Shown: piece after piece, positions 15,255-24,065 of the stretch
Layout: every line of letters starts with the position of its first letter
How positions within the stretch are numbered: the stretch's first letter is position 1
Assembly: GCF_001999725.1 (NCBI RefSeq)
Contig: NZ_MDDP01000050.1
Span: forward strand, 1-64,000
From: Cellulophaga omnivescoria
Lineage (GTDB): Bacteria; Bacteroidota; Bacteroidia; Flavobacteriales; Flavobacteriaceae
DNA length: 64,000 bases
Direction: 5' to 3'
The notes under the pieces: generated by a model
Database searches by the model: none
The model's input: the letters and a program-made list of their open reading frames with translations, nothing else
Told to the model about the DNA's origin: nothing
Position numbers and translations under genes: made by a program

Positions 15255-16235
15255 TTATTCTATAAAGTTTTGCTCCCTCATCCAATCATCATTAAACATT
15301 TTACCAACATACCTACTTCCGTGGTCATGAAAAAGTACTACTACAACATCATCTTTTGTAAAATGTTCTTTTAATTGTAACACACCTTTAATGGCTGCAC
15401 CTGCACTATTACCTAAAAACATACCTTCTTCTTTAGCCAAGCGTTGTGTGTAAACAGCAGCATCTTTATCGGTTACTTTTGTAAAACCATCAATAATACT
15501 AAAGTCTACATTTTTAGGTAAAATATCTTCACCAATACCTTCTGTTATGTACGGGTAAATCTCATTTTCATCAAACTCACCAGTCTCATGATATTTTTTA
15601 AATACAGAACCATAGGTATCTACACCCCAAACTTTTACATTAGGATTTTTAGATTTTAAGTATTTACCAACACCAGATATAGTACCACCAGTACCAACAC
15701 CAACAACAAAATGTGTTATTTTACCTTCTGTTTGCTCCCAAATTTCTGGACCCGTACTTAAAAAGTGTGCTTTTGCGTTAGACGGATTGTCATATTGATT
15801 TACATACCATGAATTTGGTATTTCTTCTCCCAAACGTTTAGAAACTGAGTAGTATGAGCGTGGATCCTCTGGCTCTACCGCTGTAGGGCAAACAACAACC
15901 TCTGCACCTACTGCTTTTAAAATATCTACCTTTTCTTTAGACTGTTTGTCTGCCATTACAAAAATACATTTGTATCCTTTTATAATAGCTGCCAATGCCA
16001 AGCCCATTCCTGTATTACCAGAAGTACCTTCTATAATAGTTCCGCCTGGTTTAAGCCTTCCGTCTGCCTCTGCATCTTCAATCATCTGTAAAGCCATACG
16101 GTCTTTTACAGAATTCCCAGGATTAAAAGTTTCGTATTTAGACAATACCAAACAAGGTAATTCTTCTGTTAGTTTATTTAATTTAACTAGCGGTGTGTTA
16201 CCAATAGTCTCTAAAATATTCTCTGCGTAATTCAT
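15255..16235 (-). CDS. Cystathionine beta-synthase / cysteine synthase family (PLP)
   Basis: A 326-residue fold-type II PLP enzyme. Lys44 in NPGNSVKDR is the Schiff-base lysine; GTSGNTGMGLA holds the substrate carboxylate and GVGTGGTISG the phosphate. Segments such as PEDPRSYYSVSKRLGEEIPNSWYVNQYDNPSN and EGIGEDILPKNVDFSIID resemble cystathionine beta-synthase more than CysK, but the C-terminal CBS regulatory pair is absent. It could make cystathionine, or cysteine from O-acetylserine. A TATCTTTG promoter element lies upstream. Confidence 0.85.
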   Translation of the reverse strand: MNYAENILETIGNTPLVKLNKLTEELPCLVLSKYETFNPGNSVKDRMALQMIEDAEADGRLKPGGTIIEGTSGNTGMGLALAAIIKGYKCIFVMADKQSKEKVDILKAVGAEVVVCPTAVEPEDPRSYYSVSKRLGEEIPNSWYVNQYDNPSNAKAHFLSTGPEIWEQTEGKITHFVVGVGTGGTISGVGKYLKSKNPNVKVWGVDTYGSVFKKYHETGEFDENEIYPYITEGIGEDILPKNVDFSIIDGFTKVTDKDAAVYTQRLAKEEGMFLGNSAGAAIKGVLQLKEHFTKDDVVVVLFHDHGSRYVGKMFNDDWMREQNFIE

Positions 16236-16257
16236 TTAAATAATTTCTATTTACCTG

Positions 16258-16265
16258 CAAAGATA
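16258..16265 (-). promoter_or_regulatory. -7 element of the cysteine synthase/CBS promoter
   Basis: TATCTTTG (minus strand) fits TAnnTTTG exactly and lies 22 bp upstream of the start codon. Confidence 0.5.
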
Positions 16266-16327
16266 AATTAATGATATAGAAAAATAACTAAACCCGAGGT
16301 TATTGTTAGATTATGTAAGTTATTAGC

Positions 16328-17569
16328 CTACTCAAACTTAATAGATTTAACTGGGCTAATTCTAGTAATTATGTAAGATGGTAATAACAACATAAGTAAA
16401 CAAAGTAACATTACACCTATGTTTAGTAGTAATACAGTTACAACATTAATATGTACAGGTATATACTCTATATAATATTCTTTTGGGTCTGCAAAAGTTA
16501 AAAACTTAAATTTACTCTGCAGCCATAGCAGTCCCAAACCAATTAAGTTACCCCAAAATAAACCAATTGCAATTAAATAAACTGCATTGTATAAAAACAC
16601 TTTACGCACACTCCAATTTGCTGCGCCAAGAGCTTTTAAAATACCTATCATTTGTGTGCGCTCTAAAATTAAAACCAACAGAGCAGTTATCATATTAATA
16701 CCGCCAACAATTATCATAATACCAATAATAAGTGCCACATTAAAATCAAACAAACCTATCCACTCAAAAATACTACGGTACTTATCTTTTATATTGCTAG
16801 AGTCTAATGTAGAAACTGTAGCTCCGTATATTTCTTTACTTTTAGCATCTATAGCATCAAAACTATTTAAAAAGACCTCAAAACTACCCACTTGGTTTTT
16901 ATCCCATTTGTTTATACGCTGTATGTGGCGTATATCTACAAAAACATAAGTACCATCAAATTCTTCAAAACCACTATCATACAAACCAACAATAGTGAAG
17001 TTTCTTCGGTTTGGTGTTTGTGAAGGATTATTATCTTTTAAAAAGAAGGTAGAAAACTTGTCTCCTACTTTTAGTTGTAACCTATTAGCAATTAATGAAG
17101 AAATTAACACTTCTTCATTTAATTTATCTTTATAATTAGGTAGTTTACCAGCAACCAAGTACTCTTTAAAAACATCCCAATTATAATCTTTTCCAACTCC
17201 CTTTGCTATAATACCTTCAAAAGTATCATCCGTAATAATTATTCCGCCTTTATTTGCAATTGCTTGTATATGCGTTATACCACTAACAGATGTAAATTCT
17301 GGATAAAATTTTTGATGTATAGATACGGGAACAACAGACACATCTGAGGTGTTATTGTCGTAATTAAAAATTTGAATATGCCCATTAAAAGCAGCTACTT
17401 TTTCTCTTACTTTCTCTTTTAGTCCGTCTCCTGTAGCAATTGCAAAAAGCATCATAATTACGCTCAATGCAATTGCTACAATAGCAATTTTTATTATTGG
17501 CGCAGATATACTACTTTTATTCTCTTTACCTTTAATTAGGCGTTTAGTAATAAAAAATTCTAAGTTCAA
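16328..17569 (-). CDS. LolC/LolE-type ABC transporter permease
   Basis: A 413-residue permease of the FtsX/MacB superfamily. An N-terminal membrane helix (about 25-47) follows the FITKRLIKGKENKSSISAPIIKIAI motif characteristic of Bacteroidetes LolE-like proteins. A periplasmic domain runs to about 265, then three C-terminal helices. It is likely to act in lipoprotein release from the inner membrane; the ATPase partner is not adjacent. Family alignment (MNLEFFI...) requires the TTG codon at 17567-17569 as start. This leaves 3 bp to the divergent namZ-like gene. Confidence 0.85.
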   Translation of the reverse strand: MNLEFFITKRLIKGKENKSSISAPIIKIAIVAIALSVIMMLFAIATGDGLKEKVREKVAAFNGHIQIFNYDNNTSDVSVVPVSIHQKFYPEFTSVSGITHIQAIANKGGIIITDDTFEGIIAKGVGKDYNWDVFKEYLVAGKLPNYKDKLNEEVLISSLIANRLQLKVGDKFSTFFLKDNNPSQTPNRRNFTIVGLYDSGFEEFDGTYVFVDIRHIQRINKWDKNQVGSFEVFLNSFDAIDAKSKEIYGATVSTLDSSNIKDKYRSIFEWIGLFDFNVALIIGIMIIVGGINMITALLVLILERTQMIGILKALGAANWSVRKVFLYNAVYLIAIGLFWGNLIGLGLLWLQSKFKFLTFADPKEYYIEYIPVHINVVTVLLLNIGVMLLCLLMLLLPSYIITRISPVKSIKFE

Positions 17570-17572
17570 TTT

Positions 17573-18808
17573 ATGGCAATTTTATCCGGTTTCAAAAGTA
17601 CAGTTTTATTATGGTTTTTAATACTATCTGCTTGTGGAAACGCCCCAAAAGCTAATTTTACAGCAAAAGTAGAAGAAAAAATAGAAGTTAGTACTCCCAA
17701 AAAAATTGTTGTAGCTGCTAATAAAACAAATAGCTATTTATCGTTATTAAAGGGTAAAAGAGTTGCTATTGTTGCCAACCAAACTAGTGTTATTTTTAAA
17801 ACGGACAGCACGTATACTCATCTGGTAGACTCACTACAGACATTAAAAGTAGACATTAAAAAAGTATTTGCCCCAGAACACGGTTTTAGAGGCAAGGTTG
17901 ATGCTGGTGAACACGTAAAAGATGGTGTAGATACTAAAACAGGTTTGCCCTTAATATCTTTATACGGTAAAAATAGAAAGCCAAATAATACACAATTAAA
18001 AGATATTGATGTGGTGCTTTTTGATATACAAGATGTTGGCGTACGCTTTTATACCTATATAGCAACCTTGCAATTGGTTATGGAAGCTTGCGCAGAAAAC
18101 AATATTAAAGTTGTTGTGCTAGACAGACCAAACCCAAACGGGCATTATGTAGACGGCCCAACAATGGAAACAGAACATAAAGGTTTTTTAGGAATGACAA
18201 ATATTCCTTTAGTATACGGAATGACAATTGCAGAATATGCAACAATGATAAATGAAGAGGGTTGGTTAAATGGCGATAAAAAAACAGATTTAACCGTAAT
18301 AAAACTTGACAATTACGAGCATACTAGTGATTACATTTTACCTATTAGACCTTCTCCAAACCTGCCAAACAATACTGCAATTACACTTTACCCTAGTTTA
18401 GGTTTGTTTGAAGGTATGAACATTAACGCTGGCCGTGGTACAGAGTTTCAGTTTCAGCGTTATGGTGCTCCTTTTTTAGACAGTACAAAATATGGTTTTA
18501 CTTATACTCCGCAACCAAATTTTGGATCTAAACACCCAAAACACAAAGGAAAACTATGTTATGGTAATGACTTGTCTAAATCTGAAAGAATGAACAGTAT
18601 GACATTAAAATGGATTATAGATGCTTATGAAAATAGTACCGATAAAAGCAACGTATTTTTAACAAACGGATTTACAAAACACGCTGGTACAGATAAATTA
18701 CAAAAACAAATAGAATCTGGTATGTCTGAAACAGAAATTAAAAAAACTTGGCAACCAGCTATTGAAGAATTTAAAAAGATAAGAGCTAAATACCTTTTGT
18801 ACAACTAA
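17573..18808 (+). CDS. Exo-beta-N-acetylmuramidase NamZ family (DUF1343) lipoprotein
   Basis: A 411-residue lipoprotein (lipobox LSAC, Cys21) with the DUF1343 domain from about residue 55 to the end. Signature segments: GKRVAIVANQTSV, FAPEHGFRG, LPLISLYGKNRKP, DVGVRFYTYI, VLDRPNPNG, RPSPNLPNN and GRGTEFQFQRYGAPF. Members of this family release terminal N-acetylmuramic acid in cell-wall turnover; Glu in PEHGFRG is a likely catalytic residue. It is periplasmic or outer-membrane-anchored, in a monocistronic unit convergent with the sterol desaturase gene (4-bp overlap at the stops). Confidence 0.9.
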   Translation: MAILSGFKSTVLLWFLILSACGNAPKANFTAKVEEKIEVSTPKKIVVAANKTNSYLSLLKGKRVAIVANQTSVIFKTDSTYTHLVDSLQTLKVDIKKVFAPEHGFRGKVDAGEHVKDGVDTKTGLPLISLYGKNRKPNNTQLKDIDVVLFDIQDVGVRFYTYIATLQLVMEACAENNIKVVVLDRPNPNGHYVDGPTMETEHKGFLGMTNIPLVYGMTIAEYATMINEEGWLNGDKKTDLTVIKLDNYEHTSDYILPIRPSPNLPNNTAITLYPSLGLFEGMNINAGRGTEFQFQRYGAPFLDSTKYGFTYTPQPNFGSKHPKHKGKLCYGNDLSKSERMNSMTLKWIIDAYENSTDKSNVFLTNGFTKHAGTDKLQKQIESGMSETEIKKTWQPAIEEFKKIRAKYLLYN

Positions 18809-19635
18809 GTATTAGTTGTAGGTTTCCTATATTTATGAAAGGGTTGCTTTAGCAGCCCTTTTATACTTGCATTCTCTACCTCATCTGGAAAAGTATCTAC
18901 ACCATATACAATGCTATCACGATCTAATTTCATAAATGTACCAAACAACCTATCCCAAACTGAAAAAATGTTGCCGTAATTAGAGTCGGTATAAGGCAAA
19001 ACATAATGATGATGTACTTTGTGCATATCTGGAGATACTAAAAAATAACTAATAAAAGCATCTACCTTTTTAGGTAGTTTAATGTTTGCGTGTCCAAATT
19101 GTGTAGCAACTAATGATAAAGATTGGTATAACATTACAACACCCATTGGTGCACCAACAATAAAAACACCTGCTAAAGTAAATACAAAACGTATTACGCT
19201 CTCTAACGGGTGGTGCCTGTTTGCTGTAGTAGTATCTACATTATGGTCTGTATGATGAACCAAATGTACCATCCACAACGGTTTTACTTTATGCTCTGTA
19301 AAATGTGCTAGGTAAGCGCCAAAAAAATCTAGTAACATTACACCTATTGTAACATACAACCATAATGGCATTTTTGGTAACCAATTTATAATACCAAAGT
19401 TATTTACAACAGTCCAATCACTTGTTTTAAGTAATAAAAATGCTAGTAAAAAATTTATTACAACAGTAGTAAACGTAAAAAATATATTAGGCAATGCGTG
19501 TCGCCATTTTTTGTACGTAAATCGTTGTAGCGGTAAAACACCCTCTAAAAGCCAAAAAAATGTTATACCACCAACTAAAATTAGGCTGCGGTGAGCAGAT
19601 GGTATGTTTTCAAAATACGTAACTATACTTTCCAT
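18805..19635 (-). CDS. Sterol desaturase / fatty acid hydroxylase family protein
   Basis: A 276-residue integral membrane protein with the family's His boxes: HFTEH (about residue 112), HLVHHTDH and HPDMHKVHHHY-like clusters near residue 200, which bind a di-iron centre. Four to five membrane helices flank them. The superfamily hydroxylates or desaturates lipids with oxygen; the substrate here is unknown (carotenoid, sterol-like or fatty acyl). Confidence 0.87.
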   Translation of the reverse strand: MESIVTYFENIPSAHRSLILVGGITFFWLLEGVLPLQRFTYKKWRHALPNIFFTFTTVVINFLLAFLLLKTSDWTVVNNFGIINWLPKMPLWLYVTIGVMLLDFFGAYLAHFTEHKVKPLWMVHLVHHTDHNVDTTTANRHHPLESVIRFVFTLAGVFIVGAPMGVVMLYQSLSLVATQFGHANIKLPKKVDAFISYFLVSPDMHKVHHHYVLPYTDSNYGNIFSVWDRLFGTFMKLDRDSIVYGVDTFPDEVENASIKGLLKQPFHKYRKPTTNT

Positions 19636-19650
19636 CTTCTAAATATAAAA

Positions 19651-19680
19651 AAAACCGTTAACTTTTTGGTTAACGGTTTT
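19651..19680. terminator. Bidirectional-type terminator after the DUF2059-ykgJ pair
   Basis: AAAACCGTTAAC and GTTAACGGTTTT form a perfect 12-bp stem with a 6-nt loop, with A/T runs on both sides. It lies 18 bp after the YkgJ-type gene and just before the sterol desaturase start. Confidence 0.8.
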
Positions 19681-19698
19681 TTTAAAAAATTAAAAATA

Positions 19699-20193
19699 TT
19701 ATACTTTAATTTTCTTTTTCATTTCTTCTACAATGTTATATGCAGCCGGACAAATAGCAACATTTTTTAAAGTTAAATTACTTATTTGCTGAAACTTTTT
19801 ACGGTCTGTATGCGGAAATTCTCTGCACGCCTTTGGTCTTACATCATAAATAGAGCAATAATTATCTGAACCTAAAAAAGTACAGGGTACGCTTTGCAGC
19901 ACATAATCATTATCTTCATCTACACGTAAATAATTTTGTATAAACTGTTGTGGTTTTTGCCTAAAAAATTTTGCAATACGCTCTACATCTGCATTAGTAA
20001 ACAAAGGCCCCGTAGTTTTACAACAATTAGCACAAGTAAGGCAATCTGTTTTAGTAAACTCCTCTTCATGAAGCTCTTGCATTACATAGTCTAAGTTTTT
20101 AGGCGGCTTTTTTTTAAGCCTTGTAAAAAACTTTTTATTCTCGTTTTGTCTCTCTTTTGCCTTTTTGGGTAGTTCTTTTAAAACCTCTTCCAT
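19699..20193 (-). CDS. YkgJ-family cysteine cluster protein
   Basis: A 164-residue cytoplasmic protein with the YkgJ zinc/iron-chelating pattern: DCLTCANCC (about 55-63), then VPCTFLGSDNYCSIYDVRPKACREFP, and a late Cys in VAICPAAY. The basic N-terminus (KELPKKAKERQNENKKF) is usual in Bacteroidetes homologues. Biochemical role unknown. The start codon overlaps the stop of the DUF2059 gene by one base, indicating translational coupling. Confidence 0.85.
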   Translation of the reverse strand: MEEVLKELPKKAKERQNENKKFFTRLKKKPPKNLDYVMQELHEEEFTKTDCLTCANCCKTTGPLFTNADVERIAKFFRQKPQQFIQNYLRVDEDNDYVLQSVPCTFLGSDNYCSIYDVRPKACREFPHTDRKKFQQISNLTLKNVAICPAAYNIVEEMKKKIKV

Positions 20194-20708
20194 TATTTTA
20201 ATAAACTCATAGCTGTTTCATACAAATCTCTACTCCAAGCTTCAGAAGCAGCTCCAATTTCTTTACTAAGAACTTGCTGTTTAGATATTATTTTTTTTCC
20301 TACTTCAGAATTATAATATGCATTAAGCTCTTGCTTTTGTTCTTCTGTCATTTTTGTTCTATCGGCAAGCATTTGCTTTGCAGCCTCACCTCTGTAAAAG
20401 CCTAACATTTCTTTTATGTCATCTTGAGTAAAATGTTTTGTGTAAACCGCTTCTAAATCAGTTAAAATTTCACTAACAGCTTTACTTTTATTATCATTTA
20501 GATATTTGTAAGCATCTGCATTATTATCCGTTTTTGGATGGTTTTTAGTAAGCATTACTAACAATTGATCGTATGCATACTCGTATTGTGCTGCAGAACC
20601 GTTAGCTTGTAAATAGGTTGCTACTAAACTTTTATCTTTTTGTGTTTGGGCCATACCATTTGCCGTAATAAAAAAAACTAAAACCAATGCAATTCCAAGT
20701 TGTTTCAT
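20193..20708 (-). CDS. DUF2059 exported protein
   Basis: A 171-residue protein with a cleavable signal peptide (hydrophobic 4-18, GMAQ cleavage region) and the DUF2059 helical domain, recognisable by FTQDDIKEMLGFYRGEAAKQML. It is periplasmic; the function of DUF2059 is not established. It forms an operon with ykgJ. The upstream 60 bp are shared with the divergent methyltransferase gene. Confidence 0.82.
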   Translation of the reverse strand: MKQLGIALVLVFFITANGMAQTQKDKSLVATYLQANGSAAQYEYAYDQLLVMLTKNHPKTDNNADAYKYLNDNKSKAVSEILTDLEAVYTKHFTQDDIKEMLGFYRGEAAKQMLADRTKMTEEQKQELNAYYNSEVGKKIISKQQVLSKEIGAASEAWSRDLYETAMSLLK

Positions 20709-20768
20709 ATAAAATACTTTCTATTGTTGTTAAAAAATGCCACTTTTGTTGGCTAAAATACAAATAAA

Positions 20769-21485
20769 ATGGGAAGCGATATTTTTGGTGCCGCAATGTT
20801 AGACTATCTAAATAATACTTACAAAGAAGACATTGTAACGCGTTCCTCTATTTCTGAAGATGATACAATTCCTGTGCCATATCTTTTTAGAGACTATGCA
20901 AAAATGCCAATTATAGAGCAAAAAGCACTAGTATTAAGTAAAGGAAAGGTTTTAGATATTGGTTGTGGCGCTGGTAGCCATAGTTTGTATTTACAAGAGA
21001 AAAACATAGATGTTACAGCTTTAGATTCATCTAAAGGAGCTATAGAAACTTGTAAAAAAAGAGGTGTAAAGCAAACAATACACGCCAAAATTCTAGATTA
21101 CAATACCACTACGTATGATACTCTTTTACTACTAATGAATGGTATTGGTATAGTTGGCACATTGCAGAAATTAGGTGATTATTTACAGCACCTAAAATCT
21201 CTATTAAACACAAACGGACAATTGCTACTAGATTCTAGTGATATTATTTATATGTTTGAAGAAGACGAGGATGGCGGCTACTGGATTCCTCCTGGCAAAG
21301 ATTATTACGGAGAGGTAGATTACCAAATGCAATACAAAAATGAAAAAACCAACACTTTTCCTTGGTTATATTTGGATTACAACACACTACAACGCGCTGC
21401 AATTATAAATGGTTTTAACTGTGAACTGATAGTTGAAGGAGAACATTACGACTATTTAGCTAAACTTACCGTTGCTAAACAATAG
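20769..21485 (+). CDS. Class I SAM-dependent methyltransferase
   Basis: A 238-residue methyltransferase. Motif I is VLDIGCGAGSHSLYL (about 61-75), followed by VTALDSSKGAIETCK with the acidic residue that binds the SAM ribose, and LLLLMNGIGIVGT as motif IV. The substrate cannot be inferred; the C-terminal half lacks a recognisable specificity domain. It is divergent from the DUF2059-ykgJ operon. Confidence 0.85.
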   Translation: MGSDIFGAAMLDYLNNTYKEDIVTRSSISEDDTIPVPYLFRDYAKMPIIEQKALVLSKGKVLDIGCGAGSHSLYLQEKNIDVTALDSSKGAIETCKKRGVKQTIHAKILDYNTTTYDTLLLLMNGIGIVGTLQKLGDYLQHLKSLLNTNGQLLLDSSDIIYMFEEDEDGGYWIPPGKDYYGEVDYQMQYKNEKTNTFPWLYLDYNTLQRAAIINGFNCELIVEGEHYDYLAKLTVAKQ

Positions 21486-21510
21486 AAATACAAATTATTA
21501 CGTTTGGCTA

Positions 21511-21539
21511 GTAGGGTTTTGTTGCAACTAACTGTTAGT
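21511..21539 (+). promoter_or_regulatory. Candidate third ECF-sigma promoter
   Basis: GTAGGG, then 14 bp, then ACTGTTAGT. The first half and the spacing equal those of the two putative ECF promoters at 34539-34567 and 35181-35209; the second half matches 6 of 9 bases of ATTGTTATA. It ends 15 bp before the ATG of the metalloprotease lipoprotein. Weaker than the other two. Confidence 0.35.
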
Positions 21540-21554
21540 TATAAAAAGATTTTT

Positions 21555-22361
21555 ATGAAGAATTTTAGCGCTTTACTATTTGCCGTTTTACTTGTTATTA
21601 GCTGTTCTAGTACAGATGACAGCTCTGCTGAACAAAAAGATGGGACCAACAAAGCATCTAACCTACAAGGCTCTGGAGATTCTGCTAATGATATTTTAGC
21701 TAACACAAAATTCTCTAAACTAGCATTAGAAGTTGTTTATGTAGATGGCTTTAGACCTAATGATGCTTCAATTGCGAACTTTACAGACTTTATTAATGAT
21801 GTTACTTTTAAAAACGAAATAACAACCACGTACAAGCAAGTTTCTTCTCCTAATAAAGAAAGTTTAACGATAGAAGAAATAGCTAAGTTAGAAACTGATA
21901 ACAGAACTGCTTACAATACAGATGACACCTTAGCAATTTATATTTACTTTGCAGATGCACCATCTAACAATGATGATAAAGAAACTAACTCTGTAACTTT
22001 AGGTGCTGTATACCGTAATACATCTATGGTAATTTATGAGTCTACAATAAAAGAATTAGCAGCTAAAAGCACATTAGTTTCGGAAACATCTGTAGAAACT
22101 GCAACTTTACAGCATGAACTTGGCCACTTAATGGGCCTGGTTAATTTAGGAACAGAAATGGTACACCCGCATGAAGGAGAAACCACAAATGATGACGGCG
22201 AAACTGTTGGAAGCAACCATTGCAATGTTGAAGATTGCTTAATGAACGCAAAATTAGAATTTGGGGCTGGTATGAAAAAAATGCTTATTGCAAGTAAAAA
22301 CGGATTACCTACTTTAGACGCTGAATGCATAGCAGATTTAAAAGCTAACGGTGGTAAGTAG
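21555..22361 (+). CDS. Archaemetzincin-like membrane metalloprotease (lipoprotein)
   Basis: A 268-residue lipoprotein from the ATG at 21555, with lipobox VISC (Cys17). An upstream in-frame start at 21504 would bury the signal peptide and overlaps the putative promoter. Zinc site HELGHLMGL starts at about residue 187. Some 28 residues later comes HCNVEDCLM, an H-C-x4-C-x-M pattern like the metal-site/Met-turn block of archaemetzincins, here separated from HExxH by a His/Glu/Asp-rich insertion. It is probably an outer-membrane-anchored peptidase of unknown substrate. Confidence 0.8.
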   Translation: MKNFSALLFAVLLVISCSSTDDSSAEQKDGTNKASNLQGSGDSANDILANTKFSKLALEVVYVDGFRPNDASIANFTDFINDVTFKNEITTTYKQVSSPNKESLTIEEIAKLETDNRTAYNTDDTLAIYIYFADAPSNNDDKETNSVTLGAVYRNTSMVIYESTIKELAAKSTLVSETSVETATLQHELGHLMGLVNLGTEMVHPHEGETTNDDGETVGSNHCNVEDCLMNAKLEFGAGMKKMLIASKNGLPTLDAECIADLKANGGK

Positions 22362-22377
22362 TTAATTTTTGCAACTA

Positions 22378-22806
22378 CTATTTAGCAAATAATTGATTTA
22401 AATCTTTAAAGGCTTTAAACTCTAACGCATTACCAGCAGGATCATAAAAAAACATAGTAGCCTGCTCACCTACCTCATCCTTAAATCTCACATAAGGTTC
22501 TATTACAAAAGTTACACCCTTAGCCTTTAAGTCTTCAGAAAAATTCTCAAAAGTTTCCCAAGGTAATACTACACCATAATGTGGTACAGGAACATTTTTT
22601 CCATCTACGGCATTGGTGTGTAGTTCTTCTGTTTCGGTTTTTGGCTTGTAATGTATTACTAATTGATGACCAAACAAGTTAAAATCTACCCAATGGTCAC
22701 TACTTCTACCTTCTGGACACTCTAAAACATCTCTATAAAAAATTCTACATTCCTCTAAATTATGAACAGGAATGGCAATATGAAAAGGTGCTATTGGGTA
22801 TGTCAT
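22378..22806 (-). CDS. VOC-family (glyoxalase-fold) protein
   Basis: A 142-residue vicinal-oxygen-chelate protein of two beta-alpha-beta3 modules. Potential metal ligands are His8 in [14 protein letters not shown], His in GHQLVIHY, His in VPHYGVVL and Glu in NALEFKAF. This arrangement suits a metal-dependent dioxygenase or lyase; no substrate can be assigned. It is convergent with the metalloprotease gene (16-bp gap) and follows the hydrolase gene by 14 bp. Confidence 0.83.
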   Translation of the reverse strand: MTYPIAPFHIAIPVHNLEECRIFYRDVLECPEGRSSDHWVDFNLFGHQLVIHYKPKTETEELHTNAVDGKNVPVPHYGVVLPWETFENFSEDLKAKGVTFVIEPYVRFKDEVGEQATMFFYDPAGNALEFKAFKDLNQLFAK

Positions 22807-22820
22807 TTTATATAATTTAT

Positions 22821-23663
22821 TTATGCTTCTTTTATGAATGATATAACAGCATTACTTACCTCATCTTGATGTAATGAATGGCCATAACCTTCTGTTACTA
22901 GTAGTTTGCTATTTGTCCAATTTTTATGCACCAACTCAGAGTCCGAGCAAGGAGCTATTAAATCTAACTTATCATGCACAAGTAAACCTTTTTTAGTGTT
23001 CTGCTTTGCATATTCTGAGATAGAAAAATCTTCTGGCAAAAAATTAAACTTATCAAATATAAATTCTTTTAAACTGTTAAAAACAGCTTTATTAAACTTT
23101 AACATTGACTTGTAATTCTTTAATATAGTATAAAACTCTGATGGTGCACCTAGTATTACAAGTTTTTCTACAAATGGGTTGTTGTATTTGTAATTATTAT
23201 ACAAGGTTGTCATACCACCAACACTATGTCCTATAATATATTTTGGTTGGTATTTGGTTATTAGTGCTTGTGTAACCTCTGTATAAATTGGTACGTGCAA
23301 AACTGAGCCTGTAGAGTTACCGTGTGCAGGTGCATCAAAAGCTATAATATTATAATTTTCTTTAGTTAAATACCCAATTAAATTGCGCCACCTAAAGACA
23401 TTACTTTCCCAACCATGCAACAGTAAAATAGTTTCTTTTTCTCCTGACCATTGGTATACTTGTAAATCTAAATTATTGGTATTTATTACCTCTTTTTTTG
23501 CCTTGTTTAAAAATTCTGTTTGGTGTGGCAAAACTTTACCTTTTCTTGGGGTACAAAAAAGATAAAATGCTTTTTTTGCTGCTAACCGTTTACTGAAAAC
23601 AGATAGCACATTAAAATATGTACCATAGGCAACAGGTATAATTTTACTTAGCATTTTTTTCAT
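22821..23663 (-). CDS. Alpha/beta hydrolase
   Basis: A 280-residue alpha/beta-hydrolase fold protein: [13 protein letters not shown] (oxyanion-hole HG motif, about residue 76), [11 protein letters not shown], the nucleophile elbow [10 protein letters not shown] (Ser about 145), [14 protein letters not shown] (acid) and [11 protein letters not shown] (His). The catalytic triad is therefore complete. The N-terminal 50 residues are basic and hydrophobic and may associate with the membrane. The substrate is unknown. Confidence 0.85.
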   Translation of the reverse strand: MKKMLSKIIPVAYGTYFNVLSVFSKRLAAKKAFYLFCTPRKGKVLPHQTEFLNKAKKEVINTNNLDLQVYQWSGEKETILLLHGWESNVFRWRNLIGYLTKENYNIIAFDAPAHGNSTGSVLHVPIYTEVTQALITKYQPKYIIGHSVGGMTTLYNNYKYNNPFVEKLVILGAPSEFYTILKNYKSMLKFNKAVFNSLKEFIFDKFNFLPEDFSISEYAKQNTKKGLLVHDKLDLIAPCSDSELVHKNWTNSKLLVTEGYGHSLHQDEVSNAVISFIKEA

Positions 23664-23695
23664 AAAATATAGTGTAGGCTATTATAAAATAAGGG

Positions 23696-24064
23696 TTAAT
23701 CTTCTTCTCTATTTACTGTATCTATAGAAAAAGCTGGGGTACATATAGAAATATACTCACAAGAAGCACTAAAAGGGTTAGCATATTGTACGCGTGTATT
23801 TTTTTCTATGCGTATAGATTGCCCTTGTTCTAAAACAACAAGCTCACCATCTATAGAAAATTGCTTTTTACCTTTAATAATATAAGTATACTCTGTAAAT
23901 TCTGGAGTCTGAAAAGGCTCTGACCAACCTGGAGGAGCCACCATATGAGCAATACTTAAATCCTGTTGCTTGTTTGTTGCTCCGCCAAAATGTTCTTCAA
24001 TTAATTTGCCATCTGTAGTAGGTACAACAAAAGGCTCTGTTTGTATGGTGTACTTCTTTTTCAT
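23696..24064 (-). CDS. Cupin-domain protein
   Basis: A 122-residue single-domain cupin. The first cupin motif is degenerate (MVAPPGWSEPFQTPEFTEYTYIIKGK), without the usual double His. The second part is LEQGQSIRIEKNTRVQYANP. Metal binding is therefore doubtful. The adjacent exported protein gene ends 1 bp upstream in the genome, so both are probably one unit. Confidence 0.7.
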   Translation of the reverse strand: MKKKYTIQTEPFVVPTTDGKLIEEHFGGATNKQQDLSIAHMVAPPGWSEPFQTPEFTEYTYIIKGKKQFSIDGELVVLEQGQSIRIEKNTRVQYANPFSASCEYISICTPAFSIDTVNREED

Positions 24065-24065
24065 A

